The notes beneath the pieces are model-generated. The model made no database searches and was not told the origin of the DNA. It saw nothing but the letters and a program-made list of their open reading frames with translations. A DNA stretch of 64,000 nt from MED660 sp002691025 (GTDB lineage: Bacteria; Myxococcota_A; UBA9160; UBA4427). How positions within the stretch are numbered: the first letter of the stretch is position 1; every line of letters begins with the position of its first letter. Shown piece by piece: positions 26,691-38,235 of the stretch. The stretch lies in NCBI GenBank assembly GCA_002170485.2, contig NHDZ02000131.1:1-64000 (forward strand). Reading direction: 5' to 3'. The translations under genes were made by a program, and so were the position numbers.

Positions 26691-27773
26691 ATGATCGAAA
26701 TCCCAGAGCAACCGGACCAAATCCAGGACAGCTGGCTNGAGACCGCCCTCGCCCCNCGCTTTCCGGGCGTCNANGTGAGATCGCTCGCCTGTACCCAGGT
26801 CGCTCAGGGCACCAATCAAAACGCACGACTCGAGGTGGAATACAAGAACCGTGCGGGAGCCCCGAGCANCTTCTTCGTCAAGACCCCCCCACACGGAGAG
26901 CCACAGCGAAGTCTCGTTCTCGGAAGCGGAATGGGTCGCCGCGAGATCCTCTTCTATCGCCATGCCACCCGGGATCTACCGCTGCGTGTACCGGAGGTCT
27001 ACGCAGCGGAAATCGACGAGAAGAGCCAACGCTTCATACTCTTGATCGAAAATCTCGACACTTCGGGATGCCTTTTTCCCGATACGACCCAGGGCGTCGG
27101 GCCGGCTCTCGCCGAACGAGCCATGAATGATCTGGCCGCTCTTCATGAACATTTCGCTCACATCGAGGCCCAAAGCCCTCCTCTCGAATTCATCGAGCCC
27201 CCGCTCTGTCAGCCCGAATTCGCCCAGGGGATGCTCGAGCATGCCCTCTCGCGCCGCCGCGATGACATGAATCCCGCCTTTGCTCGCATCGCGGAGCTCT
27301 ACCTCGAAGACGCTCTGGGTGTGCACGAAGCCTGGAATACCGGCGACCTTGTCGTGACCCATGGAGACACCCACCTCACGAACCTCTTCATCGAGAACGA
27401 CCGACTGGGTTATTTCGACTGGGGTTGCTTTGCTCGCGCCTCGGCGGCCCGAGATGTCGCCTACTTCATCTGCATGGCCCTCTCCATAGAAGACCGCAGA
27501 CAACACGAATCCCACCTCCTTGAGCACTACCTCAAGCAAAGAAAGAAGCTCGGCGGGCAACCGCCCAGCCTCGATCGGGCCTGGCGGGACTTCAAGATCC
27601 AGACCAGCTACACGGTGGTGGCCGCAGCACCGACCCTCCTCCACCCCAAGGACCGAGATACCGCCGATGCCCGCTACGCCCGGCTTTTTTCGGCTCGGGC
27701 CCTGGCGGCGGTCGAAGACCACGGGTCCGACGAGTGGCTGAAAGCAGCCATGTCCGAAGAGAAAAAGCGCTGA
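26691..27773 (+). CDS. CHK/ecdysteroid-kinase-like phosphotransferase
   Basis: The 360-aa protein has the choline/aminoglycoside kinase fold: Lys64 (FFVKTPP), Glu85 (RREILFY), the catalytic loop THGDTHLTN with Asp226 and Asn231, and the metal Asp243 in YFDWGCFARA. The segment RDVAYFI and the overall spacing resemble the DUF1679/EcKL group, which phosphorylates small hydrophobic or sterol-like alcohols in animals; bacterial members have few known substrates. Five N bases lie in the first 60 codons. It stands between cysC and a beta-barrel gene. Confidence 0.78.
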   Translation: MIEIPEQPDQIQDSWXETALAXRFPGVXVRSLACTQVAQGTNQNARLEVEYKNRAGAPSXFFVKTPPHGEPQRSLVLGSGMGRREILFYRHATRDLPLRVPEVYAAEIDEKSQRFILLIENLDTSGCLFPDTTQGVGPALAERAMNDLAALHEHFAHIEAQSPPLEFIEPPLCQPEFAQGMLEHALSRRRDDMNPAFARIAELYLEDALGVHEAWNTGDLVVTHGDTHLTNLFIENDRLGYFDWGCFARASAARDVAYFICMALSIEDRRQHESHLLEHYLKQRKKLGGQPPSLDRAWRDFKIQTSYTVVAAAPTLLHPKDRDTADARYARLFSARALAAVEDHGSDEWLKAAMSEEKKR

Positions 27774-27911
27774 GCGGGCCGAAAGGCAGCCGAATCCCGC
27801 CCACTCGTGCCCGCACTCCTACAGGAAAAGTCGAAAACATGTAAACTACGTGGATTCGAGCGGGCGGCCTCACGGCCAACCCCATCGCCTCTATCTGACT
27901 TGGGAGCCAAA

Positions 27912-28556
27912 ATGAAACTGGTGATTCGGATCCTTCTTTTGAGCCTGTTCGCAGGGACGGCCACCGCGGCAGAAGGAAGTCGGGCTTATATTGCCTTCCA
28001 ACCGTTCGGACAGACTTTTTCGGGGAGCGCCACAGCCCTGGAGCAGACCGACGGCTTGAGCCGCTCCAATACGTTCGGTGGCTCCCTCGGATTTTCCATG
28101 AATGACTATCTCATGTTTGATCTGGTTTCGGTCAACTATTCGGACCTGGACTATTCGAGCAATGCGACTTCAACCAGCGTGAGCACCGTGAACATCATCA
28201 GCGAAGTGAGAGTGGGCATGTTCGGGGGGGACTTCCCGGTCAAACCCTATGCGGCGGTGGGACTGGGCGCATCAAACGTCAGCTTCCAATTCGGGGACAC
28301 CAGCACCTATCCCGATATCGATGCCTGGGGGCTTGCGTGGGAAGCGGGAGGCGGACTCGATCTCCCCATCGGCGACAACGGTATCTCGTTGGGTATTTTC
28401 TATCGCTACCGAAGCTCTGTGGCCTTGAGCAACAACTGGCACCCCGTCTCCCCCAGGCGGAACATGACCGAGGAACAGCAGGCCATCTACTACTCGGAAT
28501 GGGAAGTCAGTTATCACGCCATCGGACTGGAACTTCGTTTCGGAGGCGTTCGCTAG
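27912..28556 (+). CDS. Outer-membrane beta-barrel protein (about 214 aa)
   Basis: A signal peptide (about 1-18, ending TATAAEG) is followed by alternating amphipathic strands and short turns typical of an eight-stranded barrel. The C-terminal strand ends in aromatic/hydrophobic residues (IGLELRFGGVR). The ATG at 27912 is preferred to an earlier in-frame start because GGGAG lies 7 bases before it and the signal peptide starts there. It resembles the OmpA/OmpW-like small barrels but has no specific family mark I recognise. It is convergent with tlyA. Confidence 0.75.
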   Translation: MKLVIRILLLSLFAGTATAAEGSRAYIAFQPFGQTFSGSATALEQTDGLSRSNTFGGSLGFSMNDYLMFDLVSVNYSDLDYSSNATSTSVSTVNIISEVRVGMFGGDFPVKPYAAVGLGASNVSFQFGDTSTYPDIDAWGLAWEAGGGLDLPIGDNGISLGIFYRYRSSVALSNNWHPVSPRRNMTEEQQAIYYSEWEVSYHAIGLELRFGGVR

Positions 28557-28596
28557 AACGCGTTCCGAACAGGCCGATCCCGCTCTGATTCCTGCC

Positions 28597-29310
28597 TTAG
28601 TCCCGCGCCTGCTCTCGGCGCAGAAGGATGAAGATCTCACGGTTGCCACTCGGGCCGGCCAACCGGCTATCGGCCCGCTGCAACAGCCCGTAGTGTTCCT
28701 CGGATGCGGCTTCCACAACCGAGGCCACGGCCTCCTCGCGAAGAGGTTCCTCTCGAACCACGCCGCCTTTGCCCACCTTCTCCTTGCCGACTTCGAACTG
28801 GGGTTTGACCATCAGGAGCCACAGGGCCTCGGGCGCCACCCGGACAAAGGCGGGCATCAGCAAGCGCAAGGAAATGAACGAGACGTCGGCCACCACAAGC
28901 TCAATCGGCCCGGAAACATCCTTCGCTTCGAGGTGACGAACATTCACCCTCTCCCGCACTTCCACACGTGAATCCGCTCTCAGCTTTTCATGGATCTGGC
29001 CACGCCCCACATCCACCGCCAGGACATGTCGCGCTCCGGCCTGCAGCAGACAATCCGTAAACCCGCCGGTCGAAGCCCCCGCGTCCAGACAGGACAGGCC
29101 CTGGACGTCAAGATCAAAATCCTCCAGTGCGCCCGCCAGCTTGTCGCCCCCTCGTGAAACAAAGCGGGAAACTTCCCCACGCAGACGAATCGCCGCGGTA
29201 TCGGGAATGCTGCGACCCGCTTTGTCTACCGGGACATCGTCCACCAGGACGACACCCGAGAGGATCAGGGCCTGGGCGTGGGTGCGCGACGACGCGAGGC
29301 CATCCTCCAC
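28597..29310 (-). CDS. tlyA: TlyA-family rRNA 2'-O-methyltransferase (S4 + FtsJ-like)
   Basis: The 237-aa part shown has the rest of an S4 RNA-binding domain (ASSRTHAQALILSG), then FVSRGGDKL, a methyltransferase core with the SAM motif CLDAGASTGGFTDCLL and a VKPQFEVGKEKVGKGG segment. TlyA methylates rRNA at cytidine 2'-O positions. GTG at 29310 is the first normal start codon, but the S4 domain clearly continues upstream in frame (RRRLDERLVEDG) with only CTG codons before the dxs stop. A CTG at 29362-29364, preceded by GGGAGCGGG, may be the true start. Confidence 0.87.
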   Translation of the reverse strand: MEDGLASSRTHAQALILSGVVLVDDVPVDKAGRSIPDTAAIRLRGEVSRFVSRGGDKLAGALEDFDLDVQGLSCLDAGASTGGFTDCLLQAGARHVLAVDVGRGQIHEKLRADSRVEVRERVNVRHLEAKDVSGPIELVVADVSFISLRLLMPAFVRVAPEALWLLMVKPQFEVGKEKVGKGGVVREEPLREEAVASVVEAASEEHYGLLQRADSRLAGPSGNREIFILLRREQARD

Positions 29311-29379
29311 AAGTCGCTCATCCAGACGGCGACGGCCTCGGCCACGAGACGACCCGGACGGCAGGTTCCCGCTCCCGCT

Positions 29380-31277
<1,898 letters not shown>

Positions 31278-31281
<4 letters not shown>

Positions 31282-32114
31282 GCTTTCCTCCGCACTGCAA
31301 AACGGGCCAGAGCCCGGAGCGGCTCGGCCCGCTCACCCATGCCTTCAATTCGCGAAAGAGCAGATTCAAGCAGGGCTTCCGCTCGCTCAAGACAGGCTTC
31401 GCGGCCCAACAAAGAAACCAACGAACACCCACTCTCATCCTCATCGGCATCCAGACCGTCATCGGCAATCTGGAAGGCCACCCCGACTTCCAGGCCGAAG
31501 GCTCCCAGAACCGCCAATTGATCCTCAGAAGCGGAAGCCAGTCGCGCGCCGCCAGAGACACAGGCCTGGATCAGCGCCGCGGTCTTTCTCTCATGGATAC
31601 TGAGAACGAAGGCTTCGTCACCGGGATTTTCGCCTTGACGAAGGTCGTCCACTTGCCCCCCCACCAACCCGGCGGGCCCGATGGCCCGTGCCAGGTCGCG
31701 GGCCGCGCGCCCCGACCTTCCAGGGTCGGTATCCATCAACAAACCTTCAAAAGCCAGACTCTGCAAAGCGTCACCGGCCAGGACCGCCGTGGCTTCGCCC
31801 CACAAGACGTGGACGGTGGGACGGCCCCGACGCTCTTCGTCATCGTCCATGCAGGGGAGGTCATCATGAATCAAGGAATAGACGTGAATCAATTCCACGG
31901 CGGCCGCCATGGGGAGAGCGGATTGCAAAGGCCCTCCCACGGCTTCGGCCGCTGCGAGAACCAACCCCGGACGAAAGCGCTTGCCGCCCGGAAAGACCAG
32001 ATGCCGCATGGCCCCGTGAAGGTCCGCCGGCGCGGCGTCCAGCGGGGGGAGCCATCGTTCCAACACGGCATCCACAGCGGGGCCGTGCTCGAGCAACCAG
32101 GCCTGGGCGTCCAT
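31278..32114 (-). CDS. ispA: Short-chain prenyl diphosphate synthase (farnesyl/geranylgeranyl type)
   Basis: The 278-aa enzyme has both Asp-rich motifs: DDLPCMD at 84-90 (first, with the four-residue spacing usual in bacterial IspA) and DDGLD at 218-222. It joins C5 units into C15 (or C20) prenyl diphosphates. The exact chain length cannot be told from this. The start shares one base with the xseB stop, and the stop overlaps dxs: xseB-ispA-dxs is a common bacterial order. Confidence 0.93.
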
Positions 32115-32434
32115 CAGAACGCTCCTTCTTCGGCCGCGTTTTCTTCATTGGAGTCAAACTCGAAAGCCTGGGCCTCCTGGCCTCCGCTTTGTTCAACCAG
32201 AATCTCGATACGACGATCCGCGGAATCCAATTCTTCGCTGCACCGTCGACTCAGTGCGACACCGCGTTCAAACTCAGCCAGAGCCTGCTCGAGGGGAAGC
32301 TCCCCGTCCTCAAGCTTGTCCACCACCGCCTCCAAAGCGACGAGAGCCTCTTCGAAGGACATGGACTCTTCCGTTTCCGGGGCTGAATCGGCGGTCGGGG
32401 CGTCTTTTCCCTGCTTTGACTTTGCTTTCGCCAT
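32114..32434 (-). CDS. xseB: Exodeoxyribonuclease VII small subunit
   Basis: The 106-aa protein has the XseB core (MSFEEALVALEAVVDKLEDG, ELPLEQALAEFERGVAL), two antiparallel helices that form a coiled coil. Longer, charged N- and C-terminal tails flank it. With XseA it makes the nuclease that degrades single-stranded DNA. It lies 125 bases after xseA; I see no gene in that gap. Confidence 0.93.
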   Translation of the reverse strand: MAKAKSKQGKDAPTADSAPETEESMSFEEALVALEAVVDKLEDGELPLEQALAEFERGVALSRRCSEELDSADRRIEILVEQSGGQEAQAFEFDSNEENAAEEGAF

Positions 32435-32559
32435 AGTGGATTGAAATTACCAGAGGGATCCCCCCACGACAAACGCCGCATATCCGGAACAACTTGATCC
32501 CAAAGGACTTTTTCAAGTGGACACCAGGCCCACCGGCCCTCAGGCGAGCGATCCGAGCC

Positions 32560-33774
32560 TCAATCCTCCGAATCCACCACCGCGCGAACCTCGCCTTCGC
32601 CGAGACGAATCTCCAATCGATCGCCCGCGGTCACTTCGTCTTGACTGCGAAGCAGAGTGCCATCGGATTCTTTTCTCACCAGCGCGTAGCCCCGGGCAAG
32701 AACTCCCAGCGGGGAGAGAGAATCGAGACGCGCCACCCGACGAGCCAGATGGGCCCGTGTGATTTCCGCACGATGCAGCGCCGCCCGAAACAGCGCCTGC
32801 CGCGCCGATCCCATTCGACGCCGCTGAGCGGCCAGGCGAGCCGAAGGCGCCAGCCGCCTCAGAACCTCTCGCTCCCGAGACCAGGCTTGTGTTCGACTTG
32901 CATGCCATCCTCGGATGGCCGAAACCAATCGGCTCCACTGATACGCCAGATCACGCGCCAACTGATCTCCATCCGGAAGCACAGCCGCGATGGCGGCCGA
33001 AGGCGTAGGCGCTCGCAGGTCAGCCACCAGGTCCACCAGGGTGACATCGGTCTCATGCCCCACACCGGTGACCACCGGGACCGGACTCTCGAAAACCGCA
33101 CGGACGACTTCTTCCGCATTGAAGCACCAGAGATCCTCAAGTGATCCCCCGCCTCGCGCAAGCACGATCACATCCACTTCAGGCGCCTGCGCCACCGCTT
33201 CCAAAGCCGCCACGATTTCGTGCTCGGCCCCTTCCCCCTGAACCCGGGTGGGCGAGACCAGGAGGGGCGTCGAGGCGGAGCGAAGCCCCGACACTTCAAT
33301 GACGTCGCGGACCGCGGCACTCGTGGGCGACGTCACCACGCCCACTCGCCGGGGAAAAGCCGGAATCGAGCGCTTGTGATCCTCACCAAAGAGACCCTCC
33401 TCAGCCAGACGAGCGCGCAACTGTTCAAAAGCCAGTTGCAACGCGCCTTGCCCCTGAGGCTCAAGCTTTCGAACAATGAGCTGAAGCTCGCCGCGTTTGT
33501 CGTAGACGGAAACATCGGCATACACCACCACCTCAAGACCGTCCTTGAGTTCAAAAGGCACACGAGAAGCGGCCTGCCGGAAGAACGCCGCTCGGATTCG
33601 CGCCTTGGCATCGCCCAATGAAAAATAGAGGTGACCGGAACTCGGCCTGGAGAGACCACTGATCTCCCCCATCACCCAGATGCGTCCCACTCGATCCTCA
33701 AGCAATCCATTGAGGCCGCTGATCAGATCCGAAACCGCATGCACTCTACGCTGTCGAGGGGACGTCTCACTCAC
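32560..33774 (-). CDS. xseA: Exodeoxyribonuclease VII large subunit
   Basis: The 404-aa subunit has an N-terminal OB-fold (VMGEISGLSRPSSGHLYFSL), the catalytic middle part with PRRVGVVTSPTSAAVRD, the ARGGGSLEDLWCFN motif and GVGHETDVTLVD, and then a helical region. It is slightly shorter than E. coli XseA (456 aa), with the difference in the helical tail. It starts 9 bases after the ctpA stop, linking DNA-repair genes to the envelope genes upstream. Confidence 0.95.
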   Translation of the reverse strand: MSETSPRQRRVHAVSDLISGLNGLLEDRVGRIWVMGEISGLSRPSSGHLYFSLGDAKARIRAAFFRQAASRVPFELKDGLEVVVYADVSVYDKRGELQLIVRKLEPQGQGALQLAFEQLRARLAEEGLFGEDHKRSIPAFPRRVGVVTSPTSAAVRDVIEVSGLRSASTPLLVSPTRVQGEGAEHEIVAALEAVAQAPEVDVIVLARGGGSLEDLWCFNAEEVVRAVFESPVPVVTGVGHETDVTLVDLVADLRAPTPSAAIAAVLPDGDQLARDLAYQWSRLVSAIRGWHASRTQAWSREREVLRRLAPSARLAAQRRRMGSARQALFRAALHRAEITRAHLARRVARLDSLSPLGVLARGYALVRKESDGTLLRSQDEVTAGDRLEIRLGEGEVRAVVDSED

Positions 33775-33783
33775 GACGAGGCC

Positions 33784-35271
33784 TCACTCACCCTGGGATT
33801 CCGCGGCGGGGGGCGGCCCCTCATCCACGGCTTCATCGGCCGGGACCGTGAGAGCCGCCGCCTTCTGATTCCTCTGCTCACTGAGCTGATCGAAGTAGCT
33901 CCAGCTCTTGAGTACCTCGAGGGCTCGACTCAGGAGCACGTCCTCTTCTTCGGTCTCTTGGGCTTCCACCTCCGCTTCCTCGCTTGCGTTCTCCTGCCCG
34001 GAGGCCGAGGGCTCGGGGGGCGTTGATCCGCTTTCGGATCCGGGGCTCGCCTGGCCATGTGTCAGATGACCGCGCAGGTCCGCCTCCCTCAGTCGGCGCA
34101 TCAAGACGCCTTCACTGGGTGAGTTGGGATGGACCTCGATATCGGGCTCGATCCCCACCTCCTGGATGGAGCGGCCCGATGGCGTGTAATAAAGAGCCGT
34201 GGTCAAACGCAGTCCCGCACCGCCTTCCAGGGGATAAACGGTCTGCACCGACCCTTTTCCAAACGTACGCGTGCCCATCACCAGGCCTCGGCCGTGATCC
34301 TGGAGCGCACCCGCCACGATCTCCGAGGCGCTGGCACTTCCCGCATTCACCAGAACCACGATGGGGTAGTCCGGTTCATCCATGCCGGCCTGAGAACGAT
34401 AGTCTTCGCGTTGCGACGCATCCCGGCCCTGGGTATAGACGATCAAACCGTCATCGATCCAGTAGTCGGCCATGGCGACGGCCTGATTCAGGAGCCCCCC
34501 CGGATTGTCTCGCAAATCGATGACCATGCCCTTGAGACCCTCTTGATTCTCCTCGTGCAGCTTGGCCAGTTCCTTGGCCAGTTCCACCTGCGTCCGCTCC
34601 TGGAAAGCGCGCACATTCAGATGCACGTAGCCGGGTGACAGCGTGGCTCCCTCCACGGAGGCCATTTTCACCACATCACGCCGGATCTTGAAGGGACGAG
34701 GCTCTTCAAAACCCTCACGCCAGAGATAGATCGTGATTTCCGTGCCCAGTTCGCCGCGCATCAACGAAACGGCCTCGACCAGATTCATGTCCTGGGTTTC
34801 ACGACACGTCTCGTCGGCTCCCCAGTTTTCGGGCACGACAGTGGGACAGATCACGGTGATCTGATCACGAGGCTTGACCCCGGCGCGAAACGCCGGCGTT
34901 CCTTCAATGGGAGACACCACTTCGATATAACGATCCTTGGCCTTCGTGACTTCGATACCCAGCCCGTGGAACTCCCCACGCGTATCCACCTGCATCTCGT
35001 CGAAATCCTTGGGGTCCATGTACGACGAGTGGGGGTCGAGTTCCCGGAGCAGACCATGCAGGGCGCTCTGCATCAGTTCATGCTCATCCACCTCGGAGAC
35101 ATAGTTCTGCCGGACCAGGTCGAGCACGCTGGCAAAAAGAGCGAGATCGTCATACTGCACCGCAGCGCGGCCAAGGCTCCAGCCGCCGAAAAGGATCAGC
35201 GCCATGAAAGCGGCTGCGACTCCCAGCGACCATGACCGCAGTGCCACGGAAAGACTTCTTCTTTTGGACAT
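33784..35271 (-). CDS. ctpA: C-terminal processing peptidase (S41), exported
   Basis: The 495-aa protease has a membrane anchor/signal (about 13-30), a helical segment, a PDZ domain (about 95-200) and the S41 catalytic domain with Ser314 (GSASASE) and Lys339 (RTFGKGS), 25 residues apart as in Prc. The PDZ domain has an insertion with Cys142 and Cys156 where the family normally has the short IDG loop. The C-terminus is long and acidic (about 405-465). It trims periplasmic proteins, often cell-wall enzymes. MSKRR is chosen as the start because GGAG lies 6 bases before it. Confidence 0.92.
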   Translation of the reverse strand: MSKRRSLSVALRSWSLGVAAAFMALILFGGWSLGRAAVQYDDLALFASVLDLVRQNYVSEVDEHELMQSALHGLLRELDPHSSYMDPKDFDEMQVDTRGEFHGLGIEVTKAKDRYIEVVSPIEGTPAFRAGVKPRDQITVICPTVVPENWGADETCRETQDMNLVEAVSLMRGELGTEITIYLWREGFEEPRPFKIRRDVVKMASVEGATLSPGYVHLNVRAFQERTQVELAKELAKLHEENQEGLKGMVIDLRDNPGGLLNQAVAMADYWIDDGLIVYTQGRDASQREDYRSQAGMDEPDYPIVVLVNAGSASASEIVAGALQDHGRGLVMGTRTFGKGSVQTVYPLEGGAGLRLTTALYYTPSGRSIQEVGIEPDIEVHPNSPSEGVLMRRLREADLRGHLTHGQASPGSESGSTPPEPSASGQENASEEAEVEAQETEEEDVLLSRALEVLKSWSYFDQLSEQRNQKAAALTVPADEAVDEGPPPAAESQGE

Positions 35272-35370
35272 CCTGGACTCCATCGGAAAAGCCCGCACGT
35301 ACGGCCGACTTGGACCTGAGAAACCGAACGGACCTCTTCCCATTCCGGGGAGGCTCCGCTCTGGGGCATC

Positions 35371-36549
35371 CTACCCCTTTGCCAACCATTCCGCCGGATC
35401 AAGCGGCGCTCCGCCGCGACGCACCTCGAAATAAAGCCCCGGACCTTCAAGGCTGCCCGTCTCCCCCACCGTCCCCAGTACCTGACCGGACTTGAGTTGA
35501 TGGCCGACCTGAACGCGAATCTGTGACAACTGGCCCGATACCGTGAAATAACCCGAACCGTGATCCAGGATCACGATCTTTCCGTACCCCCGAAACCAAC
35601 CTGCAAAACGAACCCGTCCGGGAGCCACCGCCCACACCTGCTCTCCCAGACTCGCGGAAAACTCGACTCCTTTGCGAAACGTCTGGGTCCGGTACTCGGC
35701 ATCGACCACGCGACCATAGGGGCGACGAACCCGCCCACGAACCGGCCGACGCAATTCTCCTTTGCGACTGGCAAAGCTTCGTGTCCCCGCCGATCCCGAG
35801 CCCGCTCCTGGATCTTCATCACCGAGCCCCGAAAGTGTTTCCTGGAGGGCCAAGGCGGCCTGCTCGAGACCCTGGAGAAGAGCGCGCTCGCGCGTGCGAT
35901 TCGTACGGACTTCATCCAGGAGAACGCGTCTGTCGGTCTTCTCCGCCTCCAAGGCCACTCGCCGGGACTCCCACCGCGCCCGTTTCGAGACCACAACGCT
36001 CTGTGCCTGGATCGCTTGACCGCGCAGGTCTTCAAGCTCAAGCCACTGCGATCGGAACCGGGCCAGCAGATCCGCGTCGGTCTTGAGAATCCGCTCGAGG
36101 TTCCATAATTTTGAAAACATCTCGCGTAGATCTTCCGATGCAAAAAGAAGGCGAAGCGGCCCCTCCGAACCGGCCTTGTAGAGCGCCACCGCCCTTTGCG
36201 CCATGAGTCGTCGGGTGTCCTGCATGCGGGACTCCAGGGTCCCCAGCTGGCGGTCTACGCCTCGCACTTCTTCTTGAGCCGCCTCGAGTTCCCGCGTACT
36301 GACTTCCACCTGGGAATCCATTTCATCCAACCCCCGGTCGACATCCTCCAACAACTGGACCAGGTCGCGCTCCTCCCGCTCATGACCCACCACGCGGAGG
36401 CGGCTTTCGGCAATTCGGGCGCGCAACCGGGCGAGCTCCGGGTCGCTTGTCTCGACCTGTGCCTCGCCAACCCAGGCCAGGCTCAGCCCCACAAGGAGAC
36501 TGAGTCCAAAAAGAACGAAGCGGCTCCTTGCCTCGAAGCGACACCGCAT
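35371..36549 (-). CDS. EnvC-like murein hydrolase activator with degenerate LytM domain
   Basis: The 392-aa protein has a signal peptide (about 1-30), two long coiled coils (about 36-115 and 150-245) and a C-terminal LytM/M23 domain (about 270-390). The zinc ligands of active LytM enzymes are missing: positions usually His, Asp and His appear in RKGVEF, SGQLSQ and LYFEVR. This is the EnvC pattern, a non-catalytic activator controlled by FtsEX. Its start shares one base with the ftsX stop, which makes this role very likely. Confidence 0.9.
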   Translation of the reverse strand: MRCRFEARSRFVLFGLSLLVGLSLAWVGEAQVETSDPELARLRARIAESRLRVVGHEREERDLVQLLEDVDRGLDEMDSQVEVSTRELEAAQEEVRGVDRQLGTLESRMQDTRRLMAQRAVALYKAGSEGPLRLLFASEDLREMFSKLWNLERILKTDADLLARFRSQWLELEDLRGQAIQAQSVVVSKRARWESRRVALEAEKTDRRVLLDEVRTNRTRERALLQGLEQAALALQETLSGLGDEDPGAGSGSAGTRSFASRKGELRRPVRGRVRRPYGRVVDAEYRTQTFRKGVEFSASLGEQVWAVAPGRVRFAGWFRGYGKIVILDHGSGYFTVSGQLSQIRVQVGHQLKSGQVLGTVGETGSLEGPGLYFEVRRGGAPLDPAEWLAKG

Positions 36550-37448
36550 CAGGATCGCCTGTTCAGCAAAGCCGCCATGGAGCCCACGAGGCCGAGCAAG
36601 GCCCCTCCCAGCACCAGGCGGAGGATCTCCGCAAAACCGAAGAAACGGGGCTCGGTCTGACCCAACAAGAAGGTCAGGCCGTATTCAAGGGAAGGAAGCA
36701 GGACCAGGAAGCAGAGCCAGAGAAGACCCGCAGCCAGACCGCCTCCAAGCATGCCCTGCAGTGTCCCCTCAAGAAGAAAGGGCGTTCGCATGAAGGTGCG
36801 ACTGGCTCCAACCAGATCCAGGATGTCGAGCTCATCCCGGCGCGCGTACAAGCCCAACTGGATCGTGTTGGCCACGATCAGAAGCGTCGCCAACGACAGC
36901 ACCACAGCCACCGCGTAACCCGACACACGAATCAACGAAGCCACGCGTGCGTACCCGTCGATCCACTCACGACCGTGGCGAAGTTCTGCGATCCCAGGAA
37001 GGTCCACCACCGCCTCTTCGAGCACGGAAAAGCCTTCCAGGCTGCGGTCCTCGGGGTTGAGTCGCATCTCCAAAGAAGCCGGCAGGGGGTTGTCGGCAAT
37101 CCCTTCCAGCAAAGCCGCTCCACCGGTCATACGACGAAAGCGTTCAAGAGCCTCTTCTTTATCGACCACGGCCACGTACTCGATCACTCCCACAGCGAGA
37201 ATGGTCTTGGCGAGATCACTGGCTTGCTCGGGCGTAAGATCGTCTTCCAGATACGCGGTGACCGTGAGATCTTCAGCGAAGCGATCGAGCATCCCTTCCA
37301 TGTTGACCACAACCAGGGAGAACGCCCCCACAAGGAAGAGCGCCACCGAAATGGTGACCACGGAAACCCAGGCCGTGACGCCAGAACCTCGGAATCCACG
37401 CCAGGCAGCCCGAGACAGGATCGCGCCAATCACCCAGAGGCGCATCAA
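36549..37448 (-). CDS. ftsX: Cell-division permease-like protein FtsX
   Basis: The 299-aa protein has four membrane helices (about 22-45, 165-190, about 215-240 and 265-290) with a large periplasmic loop after the first, the FtsX/MacB-like layout. With FtsE it forms a complex that relays the division state to periplasmic wall hydrolase activators. The start overlaps the ftsE stop by 4 bases. Confidence 0.93.
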   Translation of the reverse strand: MMRLWVIGAILSRAAWRGFRGSGVTAWVSVVTISVALFLVGAFSLVVVNMEGMLDRFAEDLTVTAYLEDDLTPEQASDLAKTILAVGVIEYVAVVDKEEALERFRRMTGGAALLEGIADNPLPASLEMRLNPEDRSLEGFSVLEEAVVDLPGIAELRHGREWIDGYARVASLIRVSGYAVAVVLSLATLLIVANTIQLGLYARRDELDILDLVGASRTFMRTPFLLEGTLQGMLGGGLAAGLLWLCFLVLLPSLEYGLTFLLGQTEPRFFGFAEILRLVLGGALLGLVGSMAALLNRRS

Positions 37449-38119
37449 CGACCGCCCCCCTCAAGATCCACCTCGGTCAGACGGCCCCCCTCGAGGTTCA
37501 AGGTTCGCATTCGATACCGCTCCACCAACGCAATATCATGGGTGGCCACGATGACCGTGGTGCCTCGATTGGCCGCCGCCATCATCAACTCGATGATCTC
37601 CACGGAAAGTCCAGGGTCGAGATTCCCGGTGGGCTCATCGGCGAGCAGGATCTCGGGCTCACCCACCAGGGCACGTGCAATGGCCACCCTCTGCTGCTCT
37701 CCCCCGGACAGGGACATCGGATGATGATATCGACGGTGCTGGAGTCCGACCTGCCGCAGTGTATTGAAGACCCGGGAGCGGGCCTCCCGACGCGGCGTGC
37801 CCACCACATCGAGGGCGAAACCGACATTCTCTTCGACGGTGCGATGAGAAAGAAGTTTGAAGTCCTGGAAAACGACACCGACGCGTCTTCGCAAAGCCGG
37901 CACCGCCCGCCCCTGCAAGCGAGCAATATTGCGACCCAGAACCAGGATCTGGCCTTCGTTGGGGCGCTCCGCGGCAAACAACAGTTTGAGAAGCGTGGTC
38001 TTCCCGGCACCACTCTGGCCCGTGATGAAAATGAATTGACCCCGCCCTACCTCGAGCGATACATCCTGCAGTGCCCATGTCCCCGGCAGATACGATTTGG
38101 AGACATGAAACATCCGCAC
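37445..38119 (-). CDS. ftsE: Cell-division ATPase FtsE
   Basis: The ABC ATPase has Walker A GQSGAGKTT, signature LSGGEQQRVAIARAL, Walker B ILLADEPTGNLD and the H-loop ATHD. Start choice: homology begins at the segment RMFHVSKSYL, so GTG at 38119 (224 aa) fits the usual length. An ATG at 38188 would add 23 residues with no homology. No strong ribosome site is seen for either. It binds FtsX and powers the signal to the EnvC-like protein. Confidence 0.92.
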   Translation of the reverse strand: MRMFHVSKSYLPGTWALQDVSLEVGRGQFIFITGQSGAGKTTLLKLLFAAERPNEGQILVLGRNIARLQGRAVPALRRRVGVVFQDFKLLSHRTVEENVGFALDVVGTPRREARSRVFNTLRQVGLQHRRYHHPMSLSGGEQQRVAIARALVGEPEILLADEPTGNLDPGLSVEIIELMMAAANRGTTVIVATHDIALVERYRMRTLNLEGGRLTEVDLEGGGR

Positions 38120-38235
38120 GGGATATTCATCGCGGGGATGAAACTGCCTGGAGGCAGATACCTTGTCTGGACCCGGACCAACGACCATCGGGAACCAGTG
38201 TAGCCGCCTGTCCGATTGACGCGACGAAATATGTA

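Noticed and set aside
36528..37724. A 398-codon plus-strand frame
   Set aside because: It is the complement of ftsX and part of ftsE; no start signal and a biased composition.
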